A stretch of 64,000 nt of DNA from Staphylococcus massiliensis CCUG 55927 (GCF_000298075.1 NZ_JH815593.1:215519-279518); one strand, 5' to 3'. Shown: positions 36,738-48,156, counted from the stretch's first letter. The notes: a model not told the origin generated them from the sequence alone. Numbers and translations: made by a program.

Positions 36738-37746
36738 GATTTTAAAACCAGGACTATTTACTACAATTCAAGATGAAGGTCGCTATGGCTACGAGGATGC
36801 TGGATTCTCTACAAGCGGTGCTATGGACATCTTTAGTTATCAATTAGGGACGTGCCTTTTAGAAAAGGACAAGTCACCAGCTCTTGAAATGACAATGATA
36901 GGTCCTACGGTTCAATTCTTAGTACCGAACACTTTCGTGATAACTGGGGCTAAATTTAATGCGAAACTTAACGGTGAACCAGTTCAACCTCAAACCGTTA
37001 CGTATGTTTCGAAAGGTGATGTATTAGAAGTAGGTGCCGCAACAGAAGGTATTCGAGGTTATCTTAACTTTGGAAAAGCACTAGATGCGTCATATATTGC
37101 AGATAGTTACGCGACTCATACACGAAGCAAAATTGGTGGCTTTAAAGGCCGTACATTACAAAAAGGTGATATCATACCATCTAAAAACGAAGCGCTTAAT
37201 CACGATTTAATTGGTCGTACGACAGACTTTGAAACGATACTAACACGTACGAGCAACGTGATTCGAGTTATGGCTGGACCTCAGTTCGATAAATTCAGTA
37301 AAGAAAGTCATGAAATGCTAAGTCGTGATACGTATAAAGTTACTGAAAGTTCTGACCGTATGGGGTATAGACTTAAGGGTAATCAAGTACCTCCAATTGA
37401 ATCGGCAGATATTATTTCTGAACCAGTTGCTCTCGGTAGTATTCAAGTGCCAAACGATGGTAATCCAATCATTTTAATGAATGATAAACAAACAGTAGGT
37501 GGCTATACTAAAATTGCTACTGTCATCAAAGCAGATCTTCCTAAAGTTGCTCAAATCAAACCAGGTGAGGAAATTAAGTTTGAATGGGTTACTGTAGAAG
37601 AAGCGACAGAAGTTTACAAAGGTATGTTACAACGCTTTAGTGAAGTGAAACATGCACTTAAACGTACGCCAAAACGTGATATAACAGGTATCAGACACAC
37701 GGCTAAAAAGATTAATCAAGTAATAGAAAGGGATATTGAATTATGA
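36727..37746 (+). CDS. pxpC: 5-oxoprolinase subunit PxpC (biotin-dependent carboxylase-like, KipA)
   Basis: The 339-residue partner of PxpB (allophanate hydrolase subunit 2 family). Signature parts: ILKPGLFTTIQDEGRYGYEDAGFSTSGAMD near the N-terminus (seen in two blocks), LEMTMIGPTVQFL near 54-66, and ESSDRMGYRLKG near 208-219, SEPVALGSIQVPNDGNPI near 233-250. It begins inside pxpB and overlaps accB by 4 bases, so translation of the three is probably coupled. Older annotation calls such proteins urea amidolyase-like. Confidence 0.93.
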   Translation: MTIKILKPGLFTTIQDEGRYGYEDAGFSTSGAMDIFSYQLGTCLLEKDKSPALEMTMIGPTVQFLVPNTFVITGAKFNAKLNGEPVQPQTVTYVSKGDVLEVGAATEGIRGYLNFGKALDASYIADSYATHTRSKIGGFKGRTLQKGDIIPSKNEALNHDLIGRTTDFETILTRTSNVIRVMAGPQFDKFSKESHEMLSRDTYKVTESSDRMGYRLKGNQVPPIESADIISEPVALGSIQVPNDGNPIILMNDKQTVGGYTKIATVIKADLPKVAQIKPGEEIKFEWVTVEEATEVYKGMLQRFSEVKHALKRTPKRDITGIRHTAKKINQVIERDIEL

Positions 37747-38186
37747 ATTTAAATCAAATTGAACAAACGTTACAACTACTTAAAGCACATGGTGCTAAGC
37801 ACTTAAGATATAAAGATGAAGATTTAGAATTAGAACTTGATTTAAATACTGCACAAATTGAATCAGATGGTACTGCTCAAGCTACAAGCACACCTCAACC
37901 AGCTCAAAGTCAAGCTTCTGAGCAAACTGCAGCTAATGATAATCAAGAAGCTAAAGAAGTGCGTTCTCAAATGATCGGAACATTCTACCTTCAAGATGAA
38001 AAGGAACTTACAGATCCAATCATCAAAGTAGGCGACGAAGTTAATGAAGGTGACGTTATTGGTTACGTTGAAGCAATGAAAGTTATGAATGAAGTAACTG
38101 CTGACCAATCAGGTAAAATCACGGAAATTTTAGTAGAACACGGAGAAAATATTGAGCATAATCAACCAATCATTAAATTGAAGTAA
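37743..38186 (+). CDS. accB: Biotin carboxyl carrier protein (BCCP), operon-specific copy
   Basis: A 147-residue biotin carrier. The C-terminal biotinyl domain holds the acceptor lysine in VEAMKVMNEV near residues 116-125; an N-terminal segment and an Ala/Gln/Thr-rich linker (about 38-75) precede it. It lies between pxpC and accC. Staphylococci usually also carry a fatty-acid accB elsewhere, so this is probably a second copy tied to 5-oxoproline metabolism; the exact carboxylation is unknown. The 14 bases to accC include GGGGAG. Confidence 0.93.
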   Translation: MNLNQIEQTLQLLKAHGAKHLRYKDEDLELELDLNTAQIESDGTAQATSTPQPAQSQASEQTAANDNQEAKEVRSQMIGTFYLQDEKELTDPIIKVGDEVNEGDVIGYVEAMKVMNEVTADQSGKITEILVEHGENIEHNQPIIKLK

Positions 38187-38200
38187 GGGGAGATTTATAA

Positions 38201-39559
38201 ATGTATCGTTGTTTAGTCGCAAATAGGGGTGAAATCGCAGTCCGCATTATTCGTGCGTTGCGAGAAGCAAATGTTGAATCAGTTGCAGTGTATGCTGAAG
38301 GAGACGAAGACAGTTTACACGTTAAATTAGCTGACAAAGCAGTTTGTATAGGTGGCGCAAATCCTTTAGACAGTTACTTAAATATTCCAAAGTTAATTAC
38401 TGCTTGTGAAATTACAGGTGCAAATGCAGTGCATCCTGGTTATGGTTTCTTATCAGAAAGTCCAAAGTTCGCTGAAGAACTTGAAAAAGAAGGTCTTTAT
38501 TTCATGGGACCTACTAAAGAAACAATGGAAATGATGGGAGACAAAATTACTGCCCGTCAAACCGTTAAAAACGCAGGTGTACCTATTATTCCTGGTTCTA
38601 CTGATGCAGTTGAATCAATTGATGAAGTTAAAGCATTCGCTAAAGATTTAGGCTTTCCAATTGTATTGAAAGCTGCAAGCGGTGGTGGCGGTAAAGGTAT
38701 CCGTATCATTAAAGAAGAAAGTGAAATTGAGCAAAAGTTCAAAGAAGCTAAAAGCGAAGGCGAAAAATACTTCGGCGATGATCGTGTATACATTGAAGCC
38801 TTTATTCCAGTAGCTAAGCACGTAGAAGTTCAAGTCTTAGGTGATGGCAAAGATACTTACATACATTTAGGTGAACGTGACTGTTCTGTTCAACGTAAAA
38901 ACCAAAAGCTTATTGAAGAATCACCATGTGCTTCGTTAACTGATGAAAAGCGTATTAAGATGTGTGAGGATGCTGTTAAAGTTGCGAAAGCTTCTAATTA
39001 TCGTAGTGCTGGTACAATCGAATATCTCGTTACGGACGATGCGTACTATTTCATCGAGATGAACGCAAGAATTCAAGTTGAACATACCGTTACAGAAATG
39101 CGTACAAACATTGATTTAGTTGGTCAACAAATCGAACTAATGAAACAAGGCACATTATCGCTTAAACAAGATGACATTCACTTCAGTGGTCATGTTATTG
39201 AAGCGCGTATTAATGCGGAGGATCCTAAGCAAGGATTCCGTCCTACACCAGGTAAAGTGCGTGGTTTACACTTACCACATGGTTTCTTAGTGCGTGTAGA
39301 TTCACTATTATATCCAGGTTATACCGTTTCTCCTTACTATGATTCTCTTGTAGCAAAAGTCATTGTAAGTGGTAATGACCGTGACCATGCAATTGAAAAA
39401 CTTAAAGTAACATTAGATGAAATGGTTATCGATGGATTTACAACTACAGCAGACTTCTTATATGCGTTATTATCTTATCCACCATACTGTGATGGTGACG
39501 CAAGTGAAGTTGATATTAAATTCTTAGATCGTCATCCGATTTATAAGGAGGATTCATAA
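38201..39559 (+). CDS. accC: Biotin carboxylase, operon-specific copy
   Basis: Carboxylates BCCP-biotin with ATP and bicarbonate. The 452-residue ATP-grasp protein shows [16 protein letters not shown] near the start, HPGYGFLSE near residues 73-81, the glycine-rich loop [14 protein letters not shown] near 157-170, [16 protein letters not shown] near 225-240, and [14 protein letters not shown] near 286-299 with the catalytic Glu and Arg. Its stop shares one base with the pxpA start (TAATG). With no carboxyltransferase subunits in the operon, PxpB/PxpC may fill that place; this is inference. Confidence 0.94.
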   Translation: MYRCLVANRGEIAVRIIRALREANVESVAVYAEGDEDSLHVKLADKAVCIGGANPLDSYLNIPKLITACEITGANAVHPGYGFLSESPKFAEELEKEGLYFMGPTKETMEMMGDKITARQTVKNAGVPIIPGSTDAVESIDEVKAFAKDLGFPIVLKAASGGGGKGIRIIKEESEIEQKFKEAKSEGEKYFGDDRVYIEAFIPVAKHVEVQVLGDGKDTYIHLGERDCSVQRKNQKLIEESPCASLTDEKRIKMCEDAVKVAKASNYRSAGTIEYLVTDDAYYFIEMNARIQVEHTVTEMRTNIDLVGQQIELMKQGTLSLKQDDIHFSGHVIEARINAEDPKQGFRPTPGKVRGLHLPHGFLVRVDSLLYPGYTVSPYYDSLVAKVIVSGNDRDHAIEKLKVTLDEMVIDGFTTTADFLYALLSYPPYCDGDASEVDIKFLDRHPIYKEDS

Positions 39560-40320
39560 TGGTTAAAGTTGATTTAAACTGTGACTTAGGTGAAAGTTTT
39601 GGTAATTATAAAATTGGTAATGACGCAAACATTCTTCCTGTCATCACGTCTGCAAACGTAGCATGTGGCTTTCATGCAGGTGATGAAAATGTGATGCACC
39701 AAACTGTCAAATTAGCTAAAGAAAATAGCATTAGTATTGGTGCACACCCTGGTTTACCAGATTTACAAGGCTTTGGCCGTCGTAACATGGATATTAATCC
39801 AGATGAAATTTACAACCTTGTCGTTTATCAAGTAGGTGCTTTAAAAGCATTCTGTGATATTTACGGGGTTCCATTAAATCACGTTAAACCACATGGTGCT
39901 TTATATAACATGGGGGCTCGTGATTCAGAAATTGCGACAGCAATTGCTAAAGCTATTTATGATATTGACCCTAATCTCATTTTAGTAGGTTTATCTAATT
40001 CTAAATTGATTGACGCAGCAAAAGAAGTTGGCTTAAACGCAGCTTCAGAAGTTTTTGCCGATCGTCGTTATGAAGAAGATGGTCAATTAGTAAGTAGAAA
40101 AAAATCTAATGCTGTTATCGAAAATACAGAAGATGCAATCAACCAAGTAGTAAAAATGGTAACAGAAGGTAAAGTCACTTCAGTATCTGGAAAAGAAATC
40201 GATATTGATGCAGACACGATTTGTGTCCATGGGGATGGAGCACACGCGTTTGAATTCGTATCACAAATTAGAACAAAATTGAAAGAGGCGAATGTAGAAG
40301 TTATACGCCTAGGGGGTTAA
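39559..40320 (+). CDS. pxpA: 5-oxoprolinase subunit PxpA (LamB/YcsF family)
   Basis: The third subunit of the PxpABC 5-oxoprolinase. The 253-residue protein has [13 protein letters not shown] near residues 4-16, [16 protein letters not shown] near 31-46, [16 protein letters not shown] near 57-72, [11 protein letters not shown] near 107-117, and [17 protein letters not shown] near 163-179. Together with pxpB and pxpC the operon carries the complete enzyme. GGAGG lies inside the accC end. A transporter gene follows 4 bases later. Confidence 0.95.
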   Translation: MVKVDLNCDLGESFGNYKIGNDANILPVITSANVACGFHAGDENVMHQTVKLAKENSISIGAHPGLPDLQGFGRRNMDINPDEIYNLVVYQVGALKAFCDIYGVPLNHVKPHGALYNMGARDSEIATAIAKAIYDIDPNLILVGLSNSKLIDAAKEVGLNAASEVFADRRYEEDGQLVSRKKSNAVIENTEDAINQVVKMVTEGKVTSVSGKEIDIDADTICVHGDGAHAFEFVSQIRTKLKEANVEVIRLGG

Positions 40321-40323
40321 GTT

Positions 40324-41550
40324 ATGGGGAATAGACCAGAACAGCAAGAGTTTGAGTTCACAAAAGCGCATAAACGCTTATTACTAGGATCAGTGTTCTT
40401 AATGGCGACATCAGCCATTGGGCCTGCCTTTTTAACACAAACTGCAGTATTTACAGAACAATTTTTAGCAAGTTTTGCATTTGCGATTTTAATTTCTATT
40501 ATCATTGATATTGGTGCTCAAATAAACATTTGGCGTGTTCTAGTAGTTACTGGCAAACGTGGCCAAGAAGTTGCTAATGACGTATTTAAAGGTTTAGGGA
40601 CATTTATATCAGCTTTAATTGCAATAGGTGGATTAGCATTCAATATTGGTAACGTTGCTGGTGCAGGACTTGGTCTGAATGCGATATTTGGATTAGACGT
40701 TAAATGGGGTGCAGCTTTAACTGCAATTTTTGCAATTCTTATCTTCACAAGTAAACGTGGTCAAAAGATTATGGACATAGTCACAATGGTATTAGGTACG
40801 TTAATGATTTTAATCGTAGCATTCGTAATGGTTAAATCAAATCCACCATACGCAGATGCAGCAGTTCACACAGTTATGCCTGAAAATCCAGGCGCTCTCG
40901 TATTACCAATTATTACTTTAGTTGGTGGTACAGTAGGTGGTTACATCTCATTCGCAGGTGCACACCGTATCTTAGATGCAGACATTAAAGGTAAATTCTA
41001 TTTACCATTTGTTAACAGAGCAGCGATTTCTGCTATTTTAACTACTGGAGTTATGCGTACATTACTTTTCTTAGCAGTACTTGGTGTTGTAGCAACTGGT
41101 GCAGTTTTAAATCCAGACAACCCACCTGCATCCGTATTTGAACATGCTTTAGGTCCGATTGGTAAGAATATATTCGGTGTCGTATTATTCGCAGCAGCAA
41201 TGTCTTCAGTTATAGGTTCAGCTTATACAAGTTCGACGTTCTTAAAAACAATGCACAAATCACTTTATAATAGAAGTAACTTAATCGTTATCGTCTTCAT
41301 CGTGATTTCAACAATTGTATTCTTATTTATTGGTAAACCAGTTAAGTTATTAATTTTAGCAGGTGCCTTAAACGGTTTAATCCTTCCAATCGTATTAGCT
41401 ACAGTACTAATTGCGTCTAGGAAGAAAAGCATTGTTGGTGATTACAAACACCCTATGTGGATGATTGTATTCGGTGCCATAGCTGTTTTAGTGACAGTTT
41501 ATACTGGTGTATTATCTTTCCAAAGTTTAGGGGACTTATGGTCAAAATAA
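40324..41550 (+). CDS. NRAMP-like transporter of the pyroglutamate operon (YcsG type)
   Basis: A 408-residue integral membrane protein with about eleven helices, related to NRAMP metal transporters but in the YcsG-like branch that accompanies 5-oxoprolinase genes. SAIGPAFLTQTAVFTEQ near residues 21-37 replaces the DPGN metal motif of true NRAMPs, so metal transport is doubtful. An uptake role for 5-oxoproline or a related amino acid fits the context and is inference. TTAAG and GGGG lie before the ATG. It is the last gene of the operon, with a strong terminator after it. Confidence 0.85.
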   Translation: MGNRPEQQEFEFTKAHKRLLLGSVFLMATSAIGPAFLTQTAVFTEQFLASFAFAILISIIIDIGAQINIWRVLVVTGKRGQEVANDVFKGLGTFISALIAIGGLAFNIGNVAGAGLGLNAIFGLDVKWGAALTAIFAILIFTSKRGQKIMDIVTMVLGTLMILIVAFVMVKSNPPYADAAVHTVMPENPGALVLPIITLVGGTVGGYISFAGAHRILDADIKGKFYLPFVNRAAISAILTTGVMRTLLFLAVLGVVATGAVLNPDNPPASVFEHALGPIGKNIFGVVLFAAAMSSVIGSAYTSSTFLKTMHKSLYNRSNLIVIVFIVISTIVFLFIGKPVKLLILAGALNGLILPIVLATVLIASRKKSIVGDYKHPMWMIVFGAIAVLVTVYTGVLSFQSLGDLWSK

Positions 41551-41567
41551 TAAATAAAGTTGTTTTA

Positions 41568-41607
41568 AAAGCAATTTAAGGTCAATGCGGCCTTAAATTG
41601 CTTTTTT
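41568..41607 (+). terminator. Terminator of the pxp operon
   Basis: AAAGCAATTTAAGG and CCTTAAATTGCTTT form a perfect 14-bp stem followed by a T run. Confidence 0.95.
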
Positions 41608-41729
41608 GTATTTCGGTAGTCATTGAAACTGTGGTAATATTGTACAAGTCGACTTTAGTTAAATTTTCTTAGCATATCTGAAATATGTTAAAATATTGGT
41701 GTTATGAGTATATGAGGAGGGCATCCATC

Positions 41730-42416
41730 ATGATCGGAATCATTGGTGCAATGGAAGAAGAAGTTGAAATTCTAAAAAATAAAATACAAGATATAGAAGA
41801 AATCAAGATTGCGCACGTTATCTTTTACAAAGGACAACTTAACAATAAAGACATTGTTCTTACTCAATCAGGAATCGGGAAAGTGAACGCAGCAATCTCA
41901 ACAACACTTTTAATCGAGAAATTTAATCCTGAATATATTATTAACACTGGCTCAGCAGGTGCTTTAGACGCTTCGTTAAATATCGGAGACGTTGTTGTAA
42001 GTAACGAAGTCATTTATAGCGATGCAGATGCACGTGCGTTTGGTTATACTTTCGGTCAAATTCCAAATATGCCTGCATCATTCAAGGCGAACGATGAGTT
42101 ACTTAAACAAACATTAGATGTGTTACCTCAAATGTCTTTAAATGGTAAATCTGGATTAATTGTTAGTGGGGATAGCTTTATCGGCACTAAGGAACAAAAA
42201 GATGGTATTAAAGCTCAGCTCCCTAAAGCGATGGCTTGTGACATGGAAGCTACTGCGATTGGTCAAGTTTGCTATCAATTCGACGTGCCATTCATCGTTA
42301 CGCGTGCAATCTCAGATTTAGCAGACGGTAACGCGGATGTATCTTTCGAAACATTCTTAAAGGATGCCTCAGTGTCATCTAGTGAGATGGTTGAGCATCT
42401 TTTAAAAGCCATTTAA
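41730..42416 (+). CDS. mtnN: 5'-methylthioadenosine/S-adenosylhomocysteine nucleosidase
   Basis: MtnN (Pfs) splits MTA and SAH, recycling methionine and adenine and feeding the LuxS step. The 228-residue protein has [14 protein letters not shown] at the start, NTGSAGAL near residues 72-79, VSGDSFIG near 145-152, and [13 protein letters not shown] near 170-182 followed by [10 protein letters not shown] with the catalytic Asp. GAGGAGGG at 41714-41721 sets the ATG at 41730; a longer frame from 41685 has no good site. It is followed by the yqeG operon, the usual order. Confidence 0.96.
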   Translation: MIGIIGAMEEEVEILKNKIQDIEEIKIAHVIFYKGQLNNKDIVLTQSGIGKVNAAISTTLLIEKFNPEYIINTGSAGALDASLNIGDVVVSNEVIYSDADARAFGYTFGQIPNMPASFKANDELLKQTLDVLPQMSLNGKSGLIVSGDSFIGTKEQKDGIKAQLPKAMACDMEATAIGQVCYQFDVPFIVTRAISDLADGNADVSFETFLKDASVSSSEMVEHLLKAI

Positions 42417-42460
42417 ACAGTATCAAACATTATATTTGAGTAGTTAAGGGGAATCTACAC

Positions 42461-42985
42461 ATGAGCTTAATAAAAAAGTATTTTATGCCTAATGAATATG
42501 TAAATTCAATTTATGAAATCAAACCTGAAAAGCTTGTTGAAATGAACATTAAAGGTATTATTACAGACCTAGATAATACATTAGTAGGTTGGGACGTTGA
42601 AGCGCCAACTGAACTTGTCGAGAGATGGTTTAAAGAAGCTGATGCAAAAGGCATCAAAGTAACCATCGTTTCAAATAATAATGAAGAACGTGTTTCTGTG
42701 TTCTCAAAACCTCTAGGCGTCGATTATATTTGTCGTGCACATAAACCTAGAGGTAAATCATTCAGAAAGGCCGTTGACCTCATGAATATTAAACCAGAAG
42801 AAACACTAGTTATAGGTGACCAAATGTTAACTGACATCTTCGGTGGTAATCGAAATGGCTTATATACCATTATGGTGGTACCTGTAAAGAATACAGATGG
42901 TTTTACGACACGAATCAATCGTGTTTTCGAACGTCGTTTACTTAAATACTTTAAAAGAAAAGGATATATAGATTGGGAGGAATAA
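42461..42985 (+). CDS. yqeG: HAD-family phosphatase YqeG
   Basis: A 174-residue HAD phosphatase, subfamily IIIA, with the nucleophile motif ITDLDNTLVGWD near residues 34-45 and motif III/IV VIGDQMLTDIFGGNRNGL near 113-130. The plant relative PGPP1 dephosphorylates phosphatidylglycerophosphate, so a lipid phosphatase role is possible but unproven here. It heads the conserved yqeG-yqeH-aroE-yhbY-nadD-yqeK-rsfS-yqeM run. AAGGGGAA precedes the ATG. Confidence 0.93.
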   Translation: MSLIKKYFMPNEYVNSIYEIKPEKLVEMNIKGIITDLDNTLVGWDVEAPTELVERWFKEADAKGIKVTIVSNNNEERVSVFSKPLGVDYICRAHKPRGKSFRKAVDLMNIKPEETLVIGDQMLTDIFGGNRNGLYTIMVVPVKNTDGFTTRINRVFERRLLKYFKRKGYIDWEE

Positions 42986-42988
42986 CGA

Positions 42989-44089
42989 TTGCAAGAAACG
43001 TATAAATGTATCGGTTGTGGTGCTACACTTCAATCAGAAGATCCTAAGAAGTCTGGATATGTACCCGCGCACAATATTGGTAAAGAAGATGTTATATGTA
43101 AACGTTGCTTTCGCTTAAAGCATTACAATGAAGTGCAAGATGTAGGTATGGATAGTGAAGACTTCTTAGACTTACTTACTGGTCTCTCTGACAAGAAAGG
43201 TATCGTTGTCAATGTAATTGATATTTTCGACTTTGAAGGATCATTTATTCATGCCATCAAACGTATCGTTGGTAATAAACCAATTATCTTAGCAGCTAAT
43301 AAGATTGATCTATTACCAAAACAAATCAATAAGAGACGCGTTACCGAGTGGATTAAACGTACTGCACGTTCATACGGCTTAGAAACGGAAGTAGTTGTAT
43401 TATTATCAGCTGAAAAGAATATCGGTCTTGAAACGCTTCTCGAAACGATTGAGAAATACCGTGGTCAAGATGACGTGTATATCGTAGGAACGACAAATGT
43501 TGGTAAATCGACTTTAATCAATAAATTAATTGAAACTAGTGTTGGAGAGAAAGACGTTGTGACAACTTCTCGCTTCCCTGGGACAACGTTAGACATGATA
43601 GATATACCTTTAAATGACGATAGCTTTATGTTTGATACACCGGGTATTATCCAAGAACATCAAATGACGCATTTGGTTTCTGATAAAGAACTTAAAATCA
43701 TTATGCCTAAAAAGGAAATCAAGCAGCGCGTCTTTCAATTAAACGAAGGCCAAACATTATACTTTGGTGGTCTAGCACGCATTGATTATCATGAAGGTGG
43801 AAAGCGACCACTCGTGTGTTACTTTTCAAATGAGTTACACATACATCGTACAAAAACTGAAAATGCCGATCGTTTATGGGAAACAAAACTTGGTGATGTT
43901 CTAGAACCACCTAAAGATCCATCTCAATTCAATTTGGATCAAATCAAGACAGTTAAACTTGAAACGGGTAAACACAAGAAAGATGTTATGATATCTGGAT
44001 TAGGTTTTATTACGATTGAAAGCGGTGCGAAGTTCGTTGTTAAAGTCCCTAGAAATGTAGATGTTACGTTAAGACCATCAATTATGTAG
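42989..44089 (+). CDS. yqeH: Circularly permuted ribosome-biogenesis GTPase YqeH
   Basis: YqeH helps assemble the 30S subunit. The 366-residue protein has an N-terminal treble-clef zinc finger (CIGCGATLQ near residue 6 and [10 protein letters not shown] near 47) and a circularly permuted G domain, with G4 NKIDLLP near 106 before G1 [12 protein letters not shown] near 167-178, G2/G3 FPGTT and FDTPGI near 213-218, then a C-terminal RNA-binding part. The start is TTG at 42989 with GGGAGGAA at 42975-42982. Confidence 0.95.
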   Translation: MQETYKCIGCGATLQSEDPKKSGYVPAHNIGKEDVICKRCFRLKHYNEVQDVGMDSEDFLDLLTGLSDKKGIVVNVIDIFDFEGSFIHAIKRIVGNKPIILAANKIDLLPKQINKRRVTEWIKRTARSYGLETEVVVLLSAEKNIGLETLLETIEKYRGQDDVYIVGTTNVGKSTLINKLIETSVGEKDVVTTSRFPGTTLDMIDIPLNDDSFMFDTPGIIQEHQMTHLVSDKELKIIMPKKEIKQRVFQLNEGQTLYFGGLARIDYHEGGKRPLVCYFSNELHIHRTKTENADRLWETKLGDVLEPPKDPSQFNLDQIKTVKLETGKHKKDVMISGLGFITIESGAKFVVKVPRNVDVTLRPSIM

Positions 44090-44100
44090 GAGTGAATGTC

Positions 44101-44898
44101 ATGAAATTTGCAGTTATCGGTCATCCAATTGACCATTCATTATCACCAGTCATGCATCATGCGAATTTTCAAGCACTTAACTTAGACTACGGCTATGAGG
44201 CCTTAAATGTTCCACCTAAAGATATGCATTTAATTAAAGAAATTATCACTTCAAAAGGCCTAGATGGCTTTAATGTCACGATTCCTCATAAAACTGAGAT
44301 CATGTCGTACCTCGATGTGATTGATGAAGCTAGCTGTGCGATTGGTGCTGTAAATACCGTGAAGATCGAAAATGGTAAATGGATAGGCTATAATACAGAT
44401 GGCATTGGATATGTTAAAGGATTAATTGAACTAGACCTACATTTAAAACATCGAAAGATACTCATATTAGGTGCAGGCGGTGCGAGTAAAGGTATCGCGC
44501 ACGCTTTAGATAAAATTACCGAACATAAGGTTACTGTAGCGAACCGTACGCTATCAAGATTTGATTCTTGGCAATTAGATGTTCATACAATGTCACTCAA
44601 TGAAGCGGCCTTAGAATTAGACCAATTTGATATCGTTATTAACACAACGCCACTAGGTATGAAAGATAATCAAGAACTACCTATCGAACTTACAAATCTT
44701 AAAAGAGGGGCACTCGTTAGTGATATCGTTTATACGCCGAGTGAAACGCCTTTTCTAAAAGCAGCAAAGGCACAAGGCAACCCTATATATAATGGTTTAG
44801 ATATGTTTGTGCAACAAGGTGCCGAAAGCTTTAAAATTTGGACAGGTCACACTGCTGATATAGAAGCTATGAAGAATAAAGTTATCGAATATTTATAA
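44101..44898 (+). CDS. aroE: Shikimate dehydrogenase
   Basis: AroE reduces 3-dehydroshikimate with NADPH in the aromatic amino acid pathway. The 265-residue protein has [17 protein letters not shown] near residues 7-23, [12 protein letters not shown] near 57-68 with the catalytic Lys, GAVNTVK near 82-88, the NADP loop [13 protein letters not shown] near 121-133 and NTTPLGM near 182-188. TAGGAG sets the ATG at 44101; a GTG at 44092 overlaps that site and is rejected. Confidence 0.96.
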   Translation: MKFAVIGHPIDHSLSPVMHHANFQALNLDYGYEALNVPPKDMHLIKEIITSKGLDGFNVTIPHKTEIMSYLDVIDEASCAIGAVNTVKIENGKWIGYNTDGIGYVKGLIELDLHLKHRKILILGAGGASKGIAHALDKITEHKVTVANRTLSRFDSWQLDVHTMSLNEAALELDQFDIVINTTPLGMKDNQELPIELTNLKRGALVSDIVYTPSETPFLKAAKAQGNPIYNGLDMFVQQGAESFKIWTGHTADIEAMKNKVIEYL

Positions 44899-44913
44899 AA
44901 AAGGAGACTAGAT

Positions 44914-46334
<1,421 letters not shown>

Positions 46335-46348
46335 AAAAGGATGATTGA

Positions 46349-46723
46349 ATGAATTCAAAAGATTTACTAATTGAAAGCACTCGTGCCATTGGCGATAAAA
46401 AAGGTGAAGATATTATTGCTTTAGATATGAAAGGTATCCATGATATATCGGATTACTTTTTAATTTGCCATGGTAATAATGAACGTCAAGTTCAAGCAAT
46501 TGCTAAAGCTGTTAAAGATAAAGCGTATGAAAAAGGATATGACGTAAAACGTATGGAAGGGTATCAAGAAGCACGTTGGACATTAGTTGATTTATCAGAT
46601 GTCGTTGTGCACATCTTCCATAAAGATGAACGTGATTATTATAATTTAGAGCGCTTATATCAAGATGCAACGTCTTATTCATACGACGAGGTTATGAATT
46701 TATGTCACAGTACACAGAACTAA
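46349..46723 (+). CDS. rsfS: Ribosomal silencing factor RsfS
   Basis: RsfS binds uL14 on the 50S subunit and blocks subunit joining when nutrients are low. The 124-residue protein has ISDYFLICHGNNERQVQAIA near residues 32-51, EGYQEARWTLVDL near 69-81, and VVHIFHKDERDYYNLERL near 86-103. AAAGGATG precedes the ATG. The C-terminus overlaps yqeM by 22 bases. Confidence 0.95.
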   Translation: MNSKDLLIESTRAIGDKKGEDIIALDMKGIHDISDYFLICHGNNERQVQAIAKAVKDKAYEKGYDVKRMEGYQEARWTLVDLSDVVVHIFHKDERDYYNLERLYQDATSYSYDEVMNLCHSTQN

Positions 46724-47424
46724 GTCAGTACTACGATCGATTAACAGAAGACCAACCTTATGACTTATGGCAAGATATCGTTGAAACGTATGTGCCCAAG
46801 CGTAGTAATTTAAAAATTTTCGATATCGGTTGTGGTACAGGAAGCTTAACGCATCGATTAACGCGCCTAGGTCAGGTTACTGGGATGGATTTGAGCGTAG
46901 AGATGCTCGCATTAGCGCGTGCTAAATCACGTGATGTGAGATGGCTTGAAGGTGATATGTCTGACTTCGACTTAAAAACAACGTTCGATGTTATCACGAT
47001 ATTTTGTGATGCACTGAATTATTTGAAGGACACTGAAGCAGTCAAAGCAACCTTTGAAAATGTATACAAGCATTTAGATCAAGATGGCGTCTTTATATTT
47101 GACGTGCACACGATTTACAAGATGGAAACGCTGTTTCATAATCAAACATACCGTGATGAGCAAGAAGACTTTATGCTTGTATGGGACGCTGTCGAAGGTG
47201 AAGAACCATATAGTGTTTGGCACGATATGACATTTTTTATACAAGACAACAATGACTTATATCGACGTGTTGATGAAAGTCATTACCAACAAACGTATAC
47301 GCTCGAGACTTATGCTACTTGGTTAAAAGAAGCGGGCTTCAGTGACATCGAAACATTTTATGATTTTGATCGTCATCGTAAGGACGAACATAGCGATCGT
47401 TTATTCTTTGTTGTGAAAAAGTAA
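46702..47424 (+). CDS. yqeM: Class I SAM-dependent methyltransferase YqeM
   Basis: A 240-residue methyltransferase with SAM motif I KIFDIGCGTGSLTHRL near residues 38-53, motif II VTGMDLSVEMLALAR near 58-72, and ITIFCDALNYL near 97-107. The substrate is unknown; it is the conserved last gene of the yqeG operon in Bacillales. Its start lies within rsfS, so translation is probably coupled. A terminator follows, overlapping the comEA leader. Confidence 0.9.
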   Translation: MSQYTELSQYYDRLTEDQPYDLWQDIVETYVPKRSNLKIFDIGCGTGSLTHRLTRLGQVTGMDLSVEMLALARAKSRDVRWLEGDMSDFDLKTTFDVITIFCDALNYLKDTEAVKATFENVYKHLDQDGVFIFDVHTIYKMETLFHNQTYRDEQEDFMLVWDAVEGEEPYSVWHDMTFFIQDNNDLYRRVDESHYQQTYTLETYATWLKEAGFSDIETFYDFDRHRKDEHSDRLFFVVKK

Positions 47425-47439
47425 AAGTAAAAATTTGAT

Positions 47440-47473
47440 CTCCCTCGTTTATATATATGAGGGAGGTTTTTTT
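47440..47473 (+). terminator. Terminator whose 3' arm holds the comEA ribosome-binding site
   Basis: CTCCCTC at 47440-47446 pairs with GAGGGAG at 47459-47465, followed by G and seven T. GGGAGG in the 3' arm is also the only good Shine-Dalgarno sequence for the comEA ATG at 47476, 9 bases away. The element may therefore both end yqeM transcription and hide the comEA ribosome-binding site. Confidence 0.85.
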
Positions 47474-47475
47474 GT

Positions 47476-48156
47476 ATGGATATTAATCAATTTAAGTCGT
47501 TAGTCATGAAGTATAAAGTGCATGTATTAATAGGTATTGGTGCACTCATTTTAATTGTGATGGGTTATAGCCAGTTCGGTGCTTCAGATATGAATTCTCA
47601 AGAATCCATGAAACCGATTAACGAACAACCTCAACCTATACTAGGTGACAAAACATATGATACAAAAAAGCATTCGAAAGTAGGTGAGACTAAGTCGAAG
47701 GATAAACGATTAATGGTTGATATTAAGGGTGCTGTAAGGTCTCCAAATGTGTATGAGATGAAAGAGAATGATCGCATCAAGCAATTGTTAGATCGTGCTG
47801 GTGTCTTACCAGAAGCGGATTTATCTCAAATCAATTTATCTGAAAGACTTCAAGATCAAAAACTCATTTATATACCTTCTAAATATGACGAAGGACCTAA
47901 ACCAAATGGTGTTCATACTACGTCTATGGAACCGACCTCGAGTACAAGTAATAATAGCGGTGAAGTAAGCGTTAATTTAAATCAAGCAACTGAACAAGAC
48001 ATTACTAAAGTACCAGGTATTGGTCCTCAAAAAGCGAAAGCGATCATTGATTATCGAAATGAGAAAGGAGCCTTTCAGTCAGTAGAAGAATTGAAAGAAG
48101 TAAAGGGCATTGGAGAGAAAACCTTTGAGAAATTAAAAGATTATTTTACAATATAG
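47476..48156 (+). CDS. comEA: Competence DNA-binding protein ComEA
   Basis: ComEA binds incoming double-stranded DNA at the membrane during transformation. The 226-residue protein has an N-terminal membrane anchor (about residues 16-34), a linker, an SLBB-like domain (about 78-140, starting VDIKGAVRSPNVYEM), a Ser/Thr-rich linker, and a C-terminal double helix-hairpin-helix (VPGIGPQKAKAIIDYR and VKGIGEKTFEKL). It heads the comE operon with comEB and comEC. Its ribosome-binding site lies in the hairpin just upstream. Confidence 0.95.
   Translation: MDINQFKSLVMKYKVHVLIGIGALILIVMGYSQFGASDMNSQESMKPINEQPQPILGDKTYDTKKHSKVGETKSKDKRLMVDIKGAVRSPNVYEMKENDRIKQLLDRAGVLPEADLSQINLSERLQDQKLIYIPSKYDEGPKPNGVHTTSMEPTSSTSNNSGEVSVNLNQATEQDITKVPGIGPQKAKAIIDYRNEKGAFQSVEELKEVKGIGEKTFEKLKDYFTI

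Noticed and set aside
41642-41729. CodY box or promoter before mtnN
   Set aside because: AATTTTC is only half a CodY site and the hexamers found (TTCTTA, TAAAAT) are too weak to report as a feature.
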